In this document: piece by piece, positions 1-8,887 of the stretch
How the letters are laid out: each line of letters begins with the position of its first letter
Position numbering within the stretch: the stretch's first letter is position 1
Assembly: GCF_001584165.1 (NCBI RefSeq)
Contig: NZ_CP013233.1
Coordinates: 4,286,620 to 4,350,619, forward strand
Length of the DNA stretch: 64,000 bases
Direction: 5' to 3'
DNA from: Collimonas arenae
Lineage (GTDB): Bacteria > Pseudomonadota > Gammaproteobacteria > Burkholderiales > Burkholderiaceae_D
Notes under the pieces: generated by a model
Told to the model about the DNA's origin: nothing
The model's database searches: none
What the model saw: the letters and a program-made list of their open reading frames with translations, nothing else
Translations under genes and position numbers: made by a program

Positions 1-325
1 ACCAAGTATTGAACTGGCGCACACTGTCAGGAACCCGGCTGAGATCCATCAGGTCGCCGTGGCCGACCTGCTCCCAGAACTCCTTCAGGCGCGACAGGCG
101 CAGATCGCGCTCGTTACCAGCGATGATCGCGGCATTGATTGCGCCAATCGAGGTTCCCACCACCCAATCCGGAGTCAAGCCATTCTCATGCATCGCATGG
201 TAAACCCCTGCCTGATAAGCCCCCAGCGCGCCGCCTCCCTGCAACACCAGCGCCACGCGCGGTGTTGTGGACTCGGCCTTGCTCGTAGTGCGCGGTTGCG
301 ACTTGGAAGTGGTTCTATTGCTCAT
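1..325 (-). CDS. Patatin-like phospholipase family protein (5' part only)
   Basis: The minus-strand frame runs from an ATG at 325-323 to the window edge without a stop, giving 108 codons of N-terminus. After a Ser/Thr/Arg-rich leader of about 20 residues comes the patatin oxyanion-hole motif (LVLQGGGALGAYQAG) and then the nucleophile elbow GTSIG, followed by INAAIIAGN. Patatin-fold proteins are Ser-Asp dyad lipid acyl hydrolases; the Asp lies in the missing part. In Burkholderiales this form is often a ~400-aa cytoplasmic protein with a DUF3734 extension, but the C-terminus is not visible here so this cannot be checked. The gene is divergent from fbpA. Confidence 0.85.
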   Translation of the reverse strand, partial: MSNRTTSKSQPRTTSKAESTTPRVALVLQGGGALGAYQAGVYHAMHENGLTPDWVVGTSIGAINAAIIAGNERDLRLSRLKEFWEQVGHGDLMDLSRVPDSVRQFNTW

Positions 326-419
326 TTGACGCCCATCTTGTGTATGGAGGAACAACCATATTAACCGATCGCGATAATAGGCAACGACGGCGCCTTATAT
401 GTCATCAAATCATCATAAA

Positions 420-440
420 CAGTAACGATTCTCATTTGTG
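420..440 (+). promoter_or_regulatory. Candidate Fur box upstream of fbpA
   Basis: The minus strand reads AATGAGAATCGTTACT, close to half of the classical Fur consensus (AATGATAATCATT type). It lies about 80-100 bp ahead of the fbpA start and between fbpA and the divergent patatin gene. Fur control of an FbpA-type iron-binding protein is the established pattern; here the site is inferred from sequence similarity only. Confidence 0.5.
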
Positions 441-519
441 TTATATTTGGCAATCGCCAAGTGTAACAATTTGTTACAAGCAACAAAATATCATTTCAAT
501 CATCAAAAGAGGAATGCCC

Positions 520-1554
520 ATGCTTTTGCGCTCCATCATCGCCACCGCCATCCTGGCTGCAGGAACCACAGCCTCTGTCGCACAGAACCAGGTCCTGAAC
601 CTGTATTCGGCGCGTCATTATCCAACCGACGAAGCGCTGTACAGCAACTTCACCAAGGCCACCGGCATCAAGGTCAACCGTGTCGATGGCGACGATGCCG
701 GCACCATCGCCCGCCTGAAGAGCGAGGGCGCAGCCAGCCCGGCCGACGTGATCCTGCTGGTCGATGCCGCGCGCCTTTGGCGCGCCGAGAACGACGGCCT
801 GTTCCAGCCGGTTAAATCGGCGGTCCTCGAGCAGCGCATCCCGGCCAACCTGCGCGGCAAGGACGACGGCAAAGGTTCGCAATGGTTTGGCTTTTCGACA
901 CGCGCCCGCGTGATCGTCTACAACAAACAGAATGTCCAGCCGCAAGACGTTGAAACCTACGAAGCGCTGGCCGATCCGAAGAACAAGGGCAAGCTGTGCA
1001 CCCGTTCCGGTTCGCATCCGTACAACGTCTCGCTGTTCGGCTCCTTGCTGGAGCATCATGGCGAAGCCAAGACTGAAGCGCTACTCAAGGGCTATGTCGC
1101 CAACCAGGCGCGACAACCGGTCGGCGGCGATACCGACCAGATCAAGGCAGTCGCTTCCGGCGAATGCGGTGTGGCGATTTCGAATTCCTACTATGTGGCG
1201 CGCCTGATGAAATCAAGCAAGCCGGAAGATATCGACGTGATGAAAAAAGTCGCGGTGATCTGGCCTAACCAGAACACCACCGGCACCCACGTGAATATCG
1301 CCGGCGCCGGCGTCGCCAGGCATGCGCCGCATCGTGAAGCTGCGGTCAAGTTCCTGGAATATCTGTCGAGCGACGATGCCCAGCGCTATTTCGCCGAAGG
1401 CAATAATGAAACCCCGGCAGTCAAGGGCGTAAAGACTGGCAATCCGGCGCTGGATGCGCTGGGCCCGTTCAAGGCTGAAGTGATCGATGTCTCGGCGGTT
1501 GGCCGCAATCAACAAAAAGTGCAGCAATTGCTGGATCGCGCCGGCTACAAATAA
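520..1554 (+). CDS. fbpA: Fe(3+) ABC transporter periplasmic substrate-binding protein
   Basis: A 344-aa protein of the FbpA/FutA family that binds ferric iron in the periplasm for the FbpBC transporter. A signal peptide (LLRSIIATAILAAGTTASVA) precedes mature QNQVLNLYSARHYPTDEAL. The Tyr-Tyr pair that coordinates iron in the family is present at about residues 224-225 (ISNSYYVARL). I chose ATG 520 because AGAGG lies 7 nt upstream; an in-frame ATG at 514 is too close to that site, and the longer upstream reading frame (from 340) lacks signal-peptide logic. fbpC lies convergent downstream with fbpB beyond it, so A, B and C are not one operon. A bidirectional terminator follows. Confidence 0.92.
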   Translation: MLLRSIIATAILAAGTTASVAQNQVLNLYSARHYPTDEALYSNFTKATGIKVNRVDGDDAGTIARLKSEGAASPADVILLVDAARLWRAENDGLFQPVKSAVLEQRIPANLRGKDDGKGSQWFGFSTRARVIVYNKQNVQPQDVETYEALADPKNKGKLCTRSGSHPYNVSLFGSLLEHHGEAKTEALLKGYVANQARQPVGGDTDQIKAVASGECGVAISNSYYVARLMKSSKPEDIDVMKKVAVIWPNQNTTGTHVNIAGAGVARHAPHREAAVKFLEYLSSDDAQRYFAEGNNETPAVKGVKTGNPALDALGPFKAEVIDVSAVGRNQQKVQQLLDRAGYK

Positions 1555-1574
1555 GTCGCGCGAGCCCAGACATA

Positions 1575-1610
1575 AAAAAGGCTGGCGAACTGCGTGTTCG
1601 CCAGCCTTTT
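1575..1610. terminator. Bidirectional intrinsic terminator between fbpA and the fbpC unit
   Basis: AAAAAAGGCTGGCGAAC and its near-perfect complement GTTCGCCAGCCTTTT are separated by TGCGT. The A-tract and T-tract on either side let it end transcription from both fbpA and the convergent fbpC/microprotein unit. Confidence 0.85.
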
Positions 1611-1629
1611 CCTATAACGGAGCAACAAT

Positions 1630-1713
1630 TCATTTTCTCCTGATCATGTAGATTGCCAGTCCGATCAGCAGTACCACACCAAATTCCAGCCCGACCACAA
1701 CATACTTTGCCAT
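1630..1713 (-). CDS. 27-aa single-span membrane microprotein downstream of fbpC
   Basis: A minus-strand ATG at 1713-1711 opens 27 codons closed by TGA at 1632-1630. The product has a basic start (MAKY), a strongly hydrophobic core (VVVGLEFGVVLLIGLAIYMI) and a positively charged end (RRK), a classic single transmembrane topology. It lies 27 bp downstream of the fbpC stop on the same strand and ends about 20 bp before the shared terminator, so it looks like the last cistron of the fbpC transcript. The ribosome-binding site is weak (GGTAA about 6 nt upstream). I do not recognise a family. A role as an accessory subunit of the iron transporter is only an inference from position. Confidence 0.5.
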   Translation of the reverse strand: MAKYVVVGLEFGVVLLIGLAIYMIRRK

Positions 1714-1740
1714 GATGATTTACCAAAAAAGTCGTTCAAT

Positions 1741-2814
1741 TTACAACGGAAATGTCACCACGTGATTAACGTCCAGCTTGATGCCGATCCATTCGTCAAT
1801 CGCATGATCGTGATGAGACGGCACCAAAGCCAGCAGCTCCTGCCCGCTCGCCAGTTGCAATGTGTACAGGAATTCCGCACCACGGAAAGACTTGCGCACG
1901 ATCCTCGCCTTGAACGGCGACGCATCGTCATGCACGATATCATCCGAACGCAACAGTACATCGAATTGCCGACCGGCGTCGCTATCGGTCCGGATCTCCG
2001 GCAAGGCAGCTGCGCTGACATCCTGCAGTTCACCCAGCGCGGTCGATACCGTCAGCCGTCCATCGCTCTGAACCAAGCGCCCCGCCAACATGACGCCATG
2101 GCCGATGAAATCAGCGACAAACCGCGTCGCCGGCCGGTGATACAAATCGTAGGGCCTCGCCCATTGCTCCAACTGCCCGGCCTGCATCACACCGACCACA
2201 TCGCCGACAGCGAACGCTTCCATTTGATCGTGGGTCACCATCAGCGCGGTGATGCGCGCCTGCGTCAGGATCTGACGCACGTCATGCGCAAGTCGTTCGC
2301 GCAGTTCGACATCCAGGCTGGAAAACGGCTCATCCAGCAACAGCAGCCGCGGCTCCGGCGCCAAGGCCCGCGCCAGCGCCACCCGTTGCTGCTGGCCGCC
2401 CGACAATTGATGCGGATATTTTTCCTGCGAACCTTCCAGCCCTACCAGCGCCAGCATCTCATCAACCCGCCGCATACGTTGCTGCTTGCCCATGCCGTGC
2501 AAGCCGAAGCCGATATTCGCCGCAATGTCCAAATGTGGGAACAACGCAAAATCCTGGAACACCATGCCGATCCGGCGTTGCTCGGCAGCGACCCGGGTGC
2601 CAGGCCCATCGAGCAATGTGTGATCGAGCACAATCTGTCCACTCTGCGCCTGCTCAAGGCCGGCAATCGCACGCAACAAGGAGGTTTTACCGCTGCCCGA
2701 GGGACCGATCAGCACGCCCAACTGCCCAGCGGCCAGTTGCAGCGACACGGCGTTGACCGCTGGCGCTGCTGCGGTCGGGTAACGGACACTGACTTGATCG
2801 AGGGTGAGAAACAT
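1741..2814 (-). CDS. fbpC: Fe(3+) ABC transporter ATP-binding protein
   Basis: A 357-aa ATPase of the FbpC/PotA type that energises ferric iron import. Walker A is GPSGSGKT (residues 37-44), the signature is LSGGQ (137-141), Walker B is LLLLDEP (157-163), and the switch histidine region is MVTHDQ. The C-terminal third is a TOBE-like regulatory domain (VLLRSDDIVHDD). The frame is open to an ATG at 2859; I prefer the ATG at 2814 because the ABC domain begins at once (MFLTLDQVSVRYP). Neither start has a good Shine-Dalgarno. The gene is divergent from the permease fbpB and convergent with fbpA. Confidence 0.88.
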   Translation of the reverse strand: MFLTLDQVSVRYPTAAAPAVNAVSLQLAAGQLGVLIGPSGSGKTSLLRAIAGLEQAQSGQIVLDHTLLDGPGTRVAAEQRRIGMVFQDFALFPHLDIAANIGFGLHGMGKQQRMRRVDEMLALVGLEGSQEKYPHQLSGGQQQRVALARALAPEPRLLLLDEPFSSLDVELRERLAHDVRQILTQARITALMVTHDQMEAFAVGDVVGVMQAGQLEQWARPYDLYHRPATRFVADFIGHGVMLAGRLVQSDGRLTVSTALGELQDVSAAALPEIRTDSDAGRQFDVLLRSDDIVHDDASPFKARIVRKSFRGAEFLYTLQLASGQELLALVPSHHDHAIDEWIGIKLDVNHVVTFPL

Positions 2815-2942
2815 GGAAGATCGATGCTGGAAGCTGGTTACAATTCGGTTGCTCGGCATGAACGCATACTAGCGGCTCATGTCGAAGAGAGCCTAGTTTA
2901 CCGTACTCCCATTTAATCCCCCAACACTCCTTTGCTCGCTAC

Positions 2943-4570
2943 ATGCCACTAATCGGTTTAATCGCCCTGTTGATCGCCCTTCCCCTCCTCGGCATCGTCG
3001 GCGCCTGGGTGCATCTGGATGCACAAACGATCAACGTGCTGACGCAGCAGATGCACACTGTGCTGCCAGGGTACCTGGCGACGTCGGCCTGGCTGGCAGT
3101 GGCGGTGACGATCGGCGTGGTGATCGTTGGCGCGGCGACGGCTGTCACGGTCAGCCTGTTCGAGTTTCGTGGGCGACACTTTTTCCAGTGGGCACTGCTG
3201 TTGCCAATGGCGATGCCAGCCTACGTCTCCGCCTACGCGTATACCGATTTCCTGCAATATAGCGGCCTGCTACAAAGTGGTTTGCGCCAGTTGATCCCGG
3301 ACTTGCGGCTGCCGGAAATACGTAGTTTGCCCGGCGCGATTTTCCTGTTCATTTTCACGCTCTATCCATACACCTACCTGCTGGCGCGTAATGCCTTGAA
3401 CGAACGCGGCGCACATCTGATGGAAGCTGCACGCCTGCTTGGGACGCCGTTGGCGGCACGCATCCGTCGCGTGGCGCTACCGTTGGCAAGGCCGGCGCTG
3501 ATGGCCGGCGCCGCGCTGGCATTGATGGAAACCTTGGCCGACTACGGTGTCGGCGCCTACTTCGGCCTGAGCACGTTTACCACCGGTATCTATAAAGCCT
3601 GGCTGGTCATGGATGACCGCATTGCCGCGGCACAACTGGCATCGGTATTGCTCGGTATCGTCGCGCTGCTGTTGTGGGTCGAACGCAAGGCCAGCAACGG
3701 CTGCGCTTTTCCAGCGTGCGCGGGCAACATAGCGATGCACCGGAAACCCGATTGGCGCCATTGCACGGCAGCCGCCAGTTGCTGGCATGGCTGGTGTGTG
3801 CACTGCCGATTCTGCTCGGCTTCGTGCTGCCGGTACTGATCCTGCTGCGGCTGATGTGGCGCGAATTCCTGCATCAGGAAATCGATCCCTACATGAACGC
3901 CGGTTTCGACCTGCTGCGCTACGCCGGCTGGGCCTGGAACAGCTTCCGCTTCGGCGCCATCGCCGCCATTCTTGCGGTAGCCGTCGCGCTGGCGCTCAGC
4001 TACGTACAACGCGCAAGCACCCTGCCGCCGCTGAAACTATGGCTATTGCGACTAGTCACGCGCATGGCGTCGATGGGTTACGCGGTGCCAGGCTCGGTGA
4101 TTGCAGTCGGCATCCTGCTGCCGCTGGCGTGGCTGCAGGTGATCGCGCCACGCAACCAGATCGGCATCCTGGTCACAGCTACCTCGTTTGGCATCCTGTA
4201 TGCCTATCTGGTGCGTTTCAGCGCAGTCGCAGTGCAATCGATCGAAGCCGGCTACGCCCGCATTCCGACGACACTGGATGAGGCGGCGCGCACGCTCGGC
4301 AGCAGCGGCTGGCGCATCGCCCGTATCCTCCACGCGCCGCTGCTGTGGCGCTCGATGGCGACGGCATTCCTGATGGTGTTCGTCGATGTCGTCAAGGAGT
4401 TGCCGGCCACGCTACTGCTGCGTCCATTCAACACCGATACGCTGGCCGTCATCGCGCACAACCTGGCGCGCGACGAAAGGCTCGGCGAAGCCGCGCTGCC
4501 GGCACTGACCATCGTCGCGGTGGGGCTGATCCCGGTATTGTTGGTGACAAAGGCCCTGGGCCGGCGCTGA
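2943..4570 (+). pseudogene. fbpB: Fe(3+) ABC transporter permease fbpB, interrupted by a -1 frameshift
   Basis: The N-terminal half is read from ATG 2943 and the C-terminal half in the -1 frame to TGA 4570; together they match a full-length FbpB (~540 aa, two fused permease modules, about 12 membrane spans). The switch must fall near 3685-3700. In the first frame WVERKA is followed by an implausible Cys/His-rich tail ending at 3839. In the other frame the text continues as RQRLRFSSVRG and then a membrane span (LLAWLVCALPILLGFVLPVL). Both EAA-loop regions (EAARLLG, first half; DEAARTLG, second half) are intact. A single-base deletion or a sequencing error explains it best. I see no slippery heptamer that would support programmed frameshifting. 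Confidence 0.85.
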
Positions 4571-4625
4571 AGCGTAAAATGGCGCATCCTGCAGTTTCTG
4601 CCGCCAATCTTTCCGTTAGCCAATT

Positions 4626-6146
4626 ATGACCATCCTGCTGTCCACGCTCAACGCACGCTATTCCCATGCTTCCCTCGGGCTGCGTTACCTGCAGGCCAAC
4701 ATGGGCGAGTTGCGCGATGCCACCCAGCTACATGAGTTCGTGATCGGCGCCAAGACTACCGATATCGTCGAGAAGCTGCTGGCGCACAAGGCCAGCACAG
4801 GCACGACCATTGTCGGTTTCGGCGTCTACATCTGGAATATCGAGGAAACCACCAAGGTGGTGGCGATGCTGAAGCGGGTCGCTCCCGATATCGTAATCGT
4901 GCTGGGTGGACCGGAGGTATCCTACGAATCGGCTGAACAGCAGATTGTCCAGCTGGCCGATTACCTGGTCACCGGCTGGGGCGATGTGACCTTGCCGCAG
5001 TTGTGCAAGCAGATCCTGCATGGACCGAAGCCACTGATGAAAGTGCATGTCGGCGTGCAGCCGCCGATGGCCGATATCGCCTTGCCGTACAGCCTGTACA
5101 GCGACCACGACATCGCGCATCGCACGCTATATGTGGAAGCCTCGCGCGGCTGTCCGTTCAAATGCGAATTCTGTTTGTCGGCGCTGGACAAGACCGCGTG
5201 GCCGTTCGCGCTCGACGACTTCCTGGCCGAGATGGAATCGCTGCATGCACGCGGCGCGCGGCTGTTCAAGTTCGTCGACCGCACCTTCAACCTGAACGTC
5301 AAGACCAGCCTGAAGATCCTGCAGTTTTTCCTCGACAAGCTGGCGGCAAATCCGGACGATCCAGTGTTCGCCCACTTCGAGCTGGTGCCGGATCATTTGC
5401 CGGACGCGCTGAAGGATGCGATCACGCAATTCCCGCCGGGCGCGCTGCAATTCGAAATCGGCATCCAGAGCTTCAATCCGGAAGTACAGGCGCTGGTCAG
5501 CCGCAAGCAAAACAACGAGAAAGCGGCGGAAAACATCCGCTGGCTGATGCAGCAGTCGCACGCGCATTTGCACGTCGACCTGATTGCCGGCTTGCCGGGT
5601 GAAGATGTCGACAGTTTCGCCCGCGGCTTCGATAAGCTGGTGGCGCTGCAGCCGCATGAAATCCAGTTCGGCATCCTCAAGCGCCTGCGCGGCACGCCGA
5701 TCATCCGCCATACCGAACCGTTCGGCCTGATCTTTGATCCGCATCCGCCGTACACCATCCTGGCGACCAACCTGATCGATTTCCCAACCATGCAGCGCCT
5801 GCAGCGTTTCTCGCGCTATTGGGATCTGGTTGCCAATTCAGGACGTTTTGCACATACGCTGCCGATCTTGCTGGGTGAGACGCCGTTCGCCAATTTCATG
5901 GCGTTCTCCGATTGGCTATACGGCAAGACCGACGCCACCCACCGGATTGCACTGGACCGGCTGGCAGGACTGGTCGGACAATGGCTACGCTTGCAGGGGA
6001 TGACGGAAAAAGAAGTGAACGCCGTGCTCAGCACGGACTATGCGGGCAAACCTGCCAAGCAGGCAGATGTGCAGCAATTGGTAGTTAAGCAGGAAACCGA
6101 GGGCATGGCGGCGCCCAAACGGCAAGCGCGCCATTTAGCTCACTGA
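4626..6146 (+). CDS. B12-binding-domain radical SAM protein (DUF4080 type)
   Basis: A 506-aa protein. Residues 1-150 form a cobalamin-binding-like Rossmann domain (TTIVGFGVYIWNIEET, VIVLGGPEVSYE). The radical SAM core carries the 4Fe-4S motif Cys176-x3-Cys180-x2-Cys183 in ASRGCPFKCEFCLSALD, then EIGIQSFNPEV and DLIAGLPGED. The C-terminal ~150 residues fit the DUF4080 region of this family. Chemistry and substrate are unknown; members are often annotated as possible methyltransferases or methylthiotransferases without proof. It starts 55 bp after fbpB with no clear Shine-Dalgarno. No partner gene that would reveal the substrate lies nearby. Confidence 0.85.
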   Translation: MTILLSTLNARYSHASLGLRYLQANMGELRDATQLHEFVIGAKTTDIVEKLLAHKASTGTTIVGFGVYIWNIEETTKVVAMLKRVAPDIVIVLGGPEVSYESAEQQIVQLADYLVTGWGDVTLPQLCKQILHGPKPLMKVHVGVQPPMADIALPYSLYSDHDIAHRTLYVEASRGCPFKCEFCLSALDKTAWPFALDDFLAEMESLHARGARLFKFVDRTFNLNVKTSLKILQFFLDKLAANPDDPVFAHFELVPDHLPDALKDAITQFPPGALQFEIGIQSFNPEVQALVSRKQNNEKAAENIRWLMQQSHAHLHVDLIAGLPGEDVDSFARGFDKLVALQPHEIQFGILKRLRGTPIIRHTEPFGLIFDPHPPYTILATNLIDFPTMQRLQRFSRYWDLVANSGRFAHTLPILLGETPFANFMAFSDWLYGKTDATHRIALDRLAGLVGQWLRLQGMTEKEVNAVLSTDYAGKPAKQADVQQLVVKQETEGMAAPKRQARHLAH

Positions 6147-6377
6147 TCTGGCGCTGGCGAGATCGAACATGTGCTGGCGCCACGCGGCAATCAACTGCTG
6201 GGCAACACTGCCCATCGACGCCAGCGCAACACTGCTGCTGCGATTGATGATCATCAGCGCATACACATCGGCAAGCGCGTTGACTTCGGGCGACAACGCG
6301 CACTCTTCCCCTACCGCAGGCCGTTGCAGGCGCCAGTAATTGATGGCTTGTTCCAGTTCGGGCAATGATATATCCAT
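6135..6377 (-). CDS. DUF3717 domain-containing protein
   Basis: An 80-aa soluble protein beginning MDISLPELEQAINYWR, the diagnostic opening of the DUF3717 family found mainly in Burkholderiales. It is mostly helical, with no signal peptide or membrane span. It lies 53 bp downstream of rbsD on the same strand and its 3' end overlaps the 3' end of the radical SAM gene by 12 bp (convergent). Function unknown. Confidence 0.75.
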   Translation of the reverse strand: MDISLPELEQAINYWRLQRPAVGEECALSPEVNALADVYALMIINRSSSVALASMGSVAQQLIAAWRQHMFDLASARSVS

Positions 6378-6430
6378 GCGTTTATTGTACCTGCCGGTAG
6401 CAGATTGTCAGAAATACCGCACAAATATTA

Positions 6431-6823
6431 TCAAAACACTACGCCGGCAACCAGGATGATGTTGGCGTAGGGCGTGAACTCGCCGGTGCGGATCACCGCT
6501 TTGGCGCTATGCGTCATGCGTTTGAAATCGGCGTGCGACAAGGTGCGCTTGTCCGGCAGACCGAGCGCGTCAATCTGTTGCGCCAGTTGCGGACTGTGCA
6601 AAGGCAATTCATCGGCCAACACATGATGCTCGACCTGCATTTCGCTCAGGATCGTTTGCAGGGTCGCCATGAAACCGGGCACACCGCGAGTCAGGGCCAG
6701 GTCGATCAACGGCACGCCGGGCGGGACCGGCAAGCCGGCATCGCCGATCACGACGCTCTCGCCATGACCCAGCGATGCGATCAGTTGCGACAGTGCGATA
6801 TTCAATAACGGGCTTTTCTTCAT
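6431..6823 (-). CDS. rbsD: D-ribose pyranase
   Basis: A 130-aa RbsD/FucU-family mutarotase that interconverts beta-pyranose and beta-furanose ribose so that ribokinase can act. It starts [22 protein letters not shown] with the catalytic His20 in SLGHGE, has DAGLPVP in the middle and ends with the conserved [19 protein letters not shown] 6823 is separated from the rbsK stop by one nucleotide, so the two are probably translationally coupled. Longer upstream frames only run into rbsK. Confidence 0.93.
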   Translation of the reverse strand: MKKSPLLNIALSQLIASLGHGESVVIGDAGLPVPPGVPLIDLALTRGVPGFMATLQTILSEMQVEHHVLADELPLHSPQLAQQIDALGLPDKRTLSHADFKRMTHSAKAVIRTGEFTPYANIILVAGVVF

Positions 6824-6824
6824 C

Positions 6825-7739
6825 TCAAGCTTCCAGTTCGTGACGATAAGGAATCGAGGTTTGCGCACCGATGCGCGCCACGCTCAACGCGGCAGCGCGT
6901 TGAGCGAAAGCGATGGCATCGGCTTCGCTGCGCCCTTCGGCCAGCGCCGCCACAAAACCGCCGATGAAGGTATCACCGGCGGCGGTAGTATCGATGGCCT
7001 TGGTCGGCTGTGCAGCAAAATGCACGGAGCCGCTGGACAACGCCGCATAAACGCCTTTTGCCCCCAGCGTCACCAGCACCTTGTCGGAACCGCTGGCGCG
7101 CAATGTCGCGATGGCGGCATCGATCGCCGCATCACTGTCGAGACTGGCTTCAGGCAAACCGGCCAGCATCGCCGCTTCAATTTCATTTGGAATCAGATAC
7201 TGCACCTGCGCCAGCAAATCGCTTGGCAGAGCCTGTGCCGGAGCGGGATTGAGCACGACCACTTTGCCCAACTCGTGCGCCAGTTTGATTGCATGGCGGA
7301 TGGTCGGCAACGGCGTTTCCAGTTGCAGCACTACGATCCGCGACTGCTCAATCAGCGCGCGTGCAGCATCGATATGCGCCGGGCTCAGTGCATCGTTGGC
7401 GCCTGCCGCCAGCACAATGCTGTTCTGACCACCGGCATCGACCAGGATCGACGCTACGCCAGACGCCACGCCTTTAATCGTGCTGACATGAGTGTCGTCG
7501 ATGCCGTCGCTGCGCAACGCAGCGCGCAGCTCGGCGCCAAAGGCGTCGTCGCCGAGACAAGCGATCATCGCCACCTTGACGCTGTCGGCGCTGAGACGCG
7601 CGCAAGCGACTGCCTGGTTGGCGCCCTTGCCGCCCGGAATGGTCCGGAACTGGCCGCCGGACAAGGTTTCGCCGGGATGCGGCATGCGCGGCACGCGTAA
7701 TACCAGGTCCATGTTGATACTGCCGATGATGACGATCAT
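6825..7739 (-). CDS. rbsK: Ribokinase
   Basis: A 304-aa PfkB-family kinase that phosphorylates D-ribose to ribose-5-phosphate. The N-terminal motif is [20 protein letters not shown], the substrate loop [10 protein letters not shown] is intact, and the PfkB signature with the catalytic Asp and anion hole ([13 protein letters not shown]) lies near residue 250. It lies 40 bp downstream of rbsR and is 1 nt from rbsD. Confidence 0.95.
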   Translation of the reverse strand: MIVIIGSINMDLVLRVPRMPHPGETLSGGQFRTIPGGKGANQAVACARLSADSVKVAMIACLGDDAFGAELRAALRSDGIDDTHVSTIKGVASGVASILVDAGGQNSIVLAAGANDALSPAHIDAARALIEQSRIVVLQLETPLPTIRHAIKLAHELGKVVVLNPAPAQALPSDLLAQVQYLIPNEIEAAMLAGLPEASLDSDAAIDAAIATLRASGSDKVLVTLGAKGVYAALSSGSVHFAAQPTKAIDTTAAGDTFIGGFVAALAEGRSEADAIAFAQRAAALSVARIGAQTSIPYRHELEA

Positions 7740-7779
7740 GTGAGTCTTGTAAAGATAAGTGAGCTAAAGTGTATCGCTG

Positions 7780-8772
7780 TCAGGACCTGACGGTCGAGTC
7801 GCGGACATGTAATTCGGGTGCAATCGTCTGCCGCTGCAATGGCCGCTCCGGCGCGGCGATCCGCTCCAGCAGGCATTGCGCTGTCAGTTGCCCCAGCTTG
7901 CGCGTGTTCTGGGCGACACTGGTCAGCGTCGGATGGACAAATTGTGCCAGATCGATATCGTCGAAGCCGACCACTGCCAGCTGCTCCGGCACCGCCATGC
8001 CGCGTTCCGCCGCCGCCCGCAGGGCGCCAATCGCCATCAGGTCGTTGCAACAGAAAATCGCATCCGGCAACTGCTTCATGGCCAGCAAGCTGCGCGCCGC
8101 AAGGTAACCGCCGGCACTGGTGAAATCCGCATACACCAATAAATCATCTGATAGCGCGACCCCGCCATCGAGCAATGTCTGGCGCAGGCCAGCAATCCGT
8201 TCACGCGAAATATCGATATCCGCCGGGCCGCCAATGCAGGCAATCCGGCGCCGTCCCAATTCCAGCAAATGCGCCGCCGCCAACGCGCCGCCAGCGACAT
8301 TATCGACCGCTACCAGATCAATTCCCAACTCCTTCGGCGCCCGGTCCAGCAGCACGGTCGGCACTTTCATCTTGCGCAGCAATTCGCCGTCGGTCTGCGC
8401 CAGCGTCGCCACAATCAGGCCGTCGCAGCGTTTGGTCAGCAGCATGTTCAGGTAATCGCGCTGTTTGGCCGGATCATCGTCGGAATTGCACAGAATGACG
8501 CTGTAGCCGGCCGCATAGCAGCTATCTTCGATACCGCGCGCAACTTCTGAAAAATACGGGTTGGTGTTGTTTGGAATGATCAGGCCGATACTGCCGGTGG
8601 CCTTGCTCTTCAGCGAACGCGCCAGCGCGCTCGGCATGTAGGCCAGCGCCTCTACCGCCGCCAGCACGCGGGTCCGGGCATCGTCGCTGACCGGGCGAGT
8701 CTGGTTGAGGACGTGCGAAACCGTGGTGTACGAGACCCCCGCCTTGCGCGCTACATCCTTGATGGTTGCCAT
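7780..8772 (-). CDS. rbsR: LacI-family transcriptional regulator of the ribose operon
   Basis: A 330-aa LacI/GalR repressor. The N-terminal helix-turn-helix is ATIKDVARKAGVSYTTVSHVL, followed by the hinge helix (PSALARSLK) and a periplasmic-binding-protein-like effector domain (GSIGLIIPNNTNPYFSEVARGIE). It is embedded in the rbs operon between rbsC and rbsK, so the effector is most likely ribose, and the probable target is the palindrome ahead of rbsB at 12747-12768. A different palindrome lies 17 bp upstream of its own start. Confidence 0.9.
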   Translation of the reverse strand: MATIKDVARKAGVSYTTVSHVLNQTRPVSDDARTRVLAAVEALAYMPSALARSLKSKATGSIGLIIPNNTNPYFSEVARGIEDSCYAAGYSVILCNSDDDPAKQRDYLNMLLTKRCDGLIVATLAQTDGELLRKMKVPTVLLDRAPKELGIDLVAVDNVAGGALAAAHLLELGRRRIACIGGPADIDISRERIAGLRQTLLDGGVALSDDLLVYADFTSAGGYLAARSLLAMKQLPDAIFCCNDLMAIGALRAAAERGMAVPEQLAVVGFDDIDLAQFVHPTLTSVAQNTRKLGQLTAQCLLERIAAPERPLQRQTIAPELHVRDSTVRS

Positions 8773-8789
8773 AGTGTTTGCTCAGTGTT

Positions 8790-8801
8790 CGAATGCATTC
8801 G
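8790..8801. promoter_or_regulatory. 12-bp perfect palindrome upstream of rbsR
   Basis: CGAATGCATTCG is fully self-complementary and lies 17 bp ahead of the rbsR ATG, in the rbsC-rbsR gap. It could be an internal operator. Its centre (GC) differs from the CG centre typical of LacI-family operators and from the site before rbsB, so this is uncertain. Confidence 0.3.
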
Positions 8802-8887
8802 CAGGGTGAACATAATTGCCCGGGCCTTGAATAACCACAATAAATCGCTACAATATTTTGCGCGGGAACCCAGATTCCGGCCTCGCA

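Noticed and set aside
1762..2916. 384-codon plus-strand frame opposite fbpC
   Set aside because: A shadow of the fbpC gene; Gln/Arg/His-rich and without recognisable domains.
3670..3840. Programmed -1 frameshift in fbpB
   Set aside because: No X-XXY-YYZ slippery heptamer or following pseudoknot was seen at the switch, and fbpB of this family is not known to need frameshifting.
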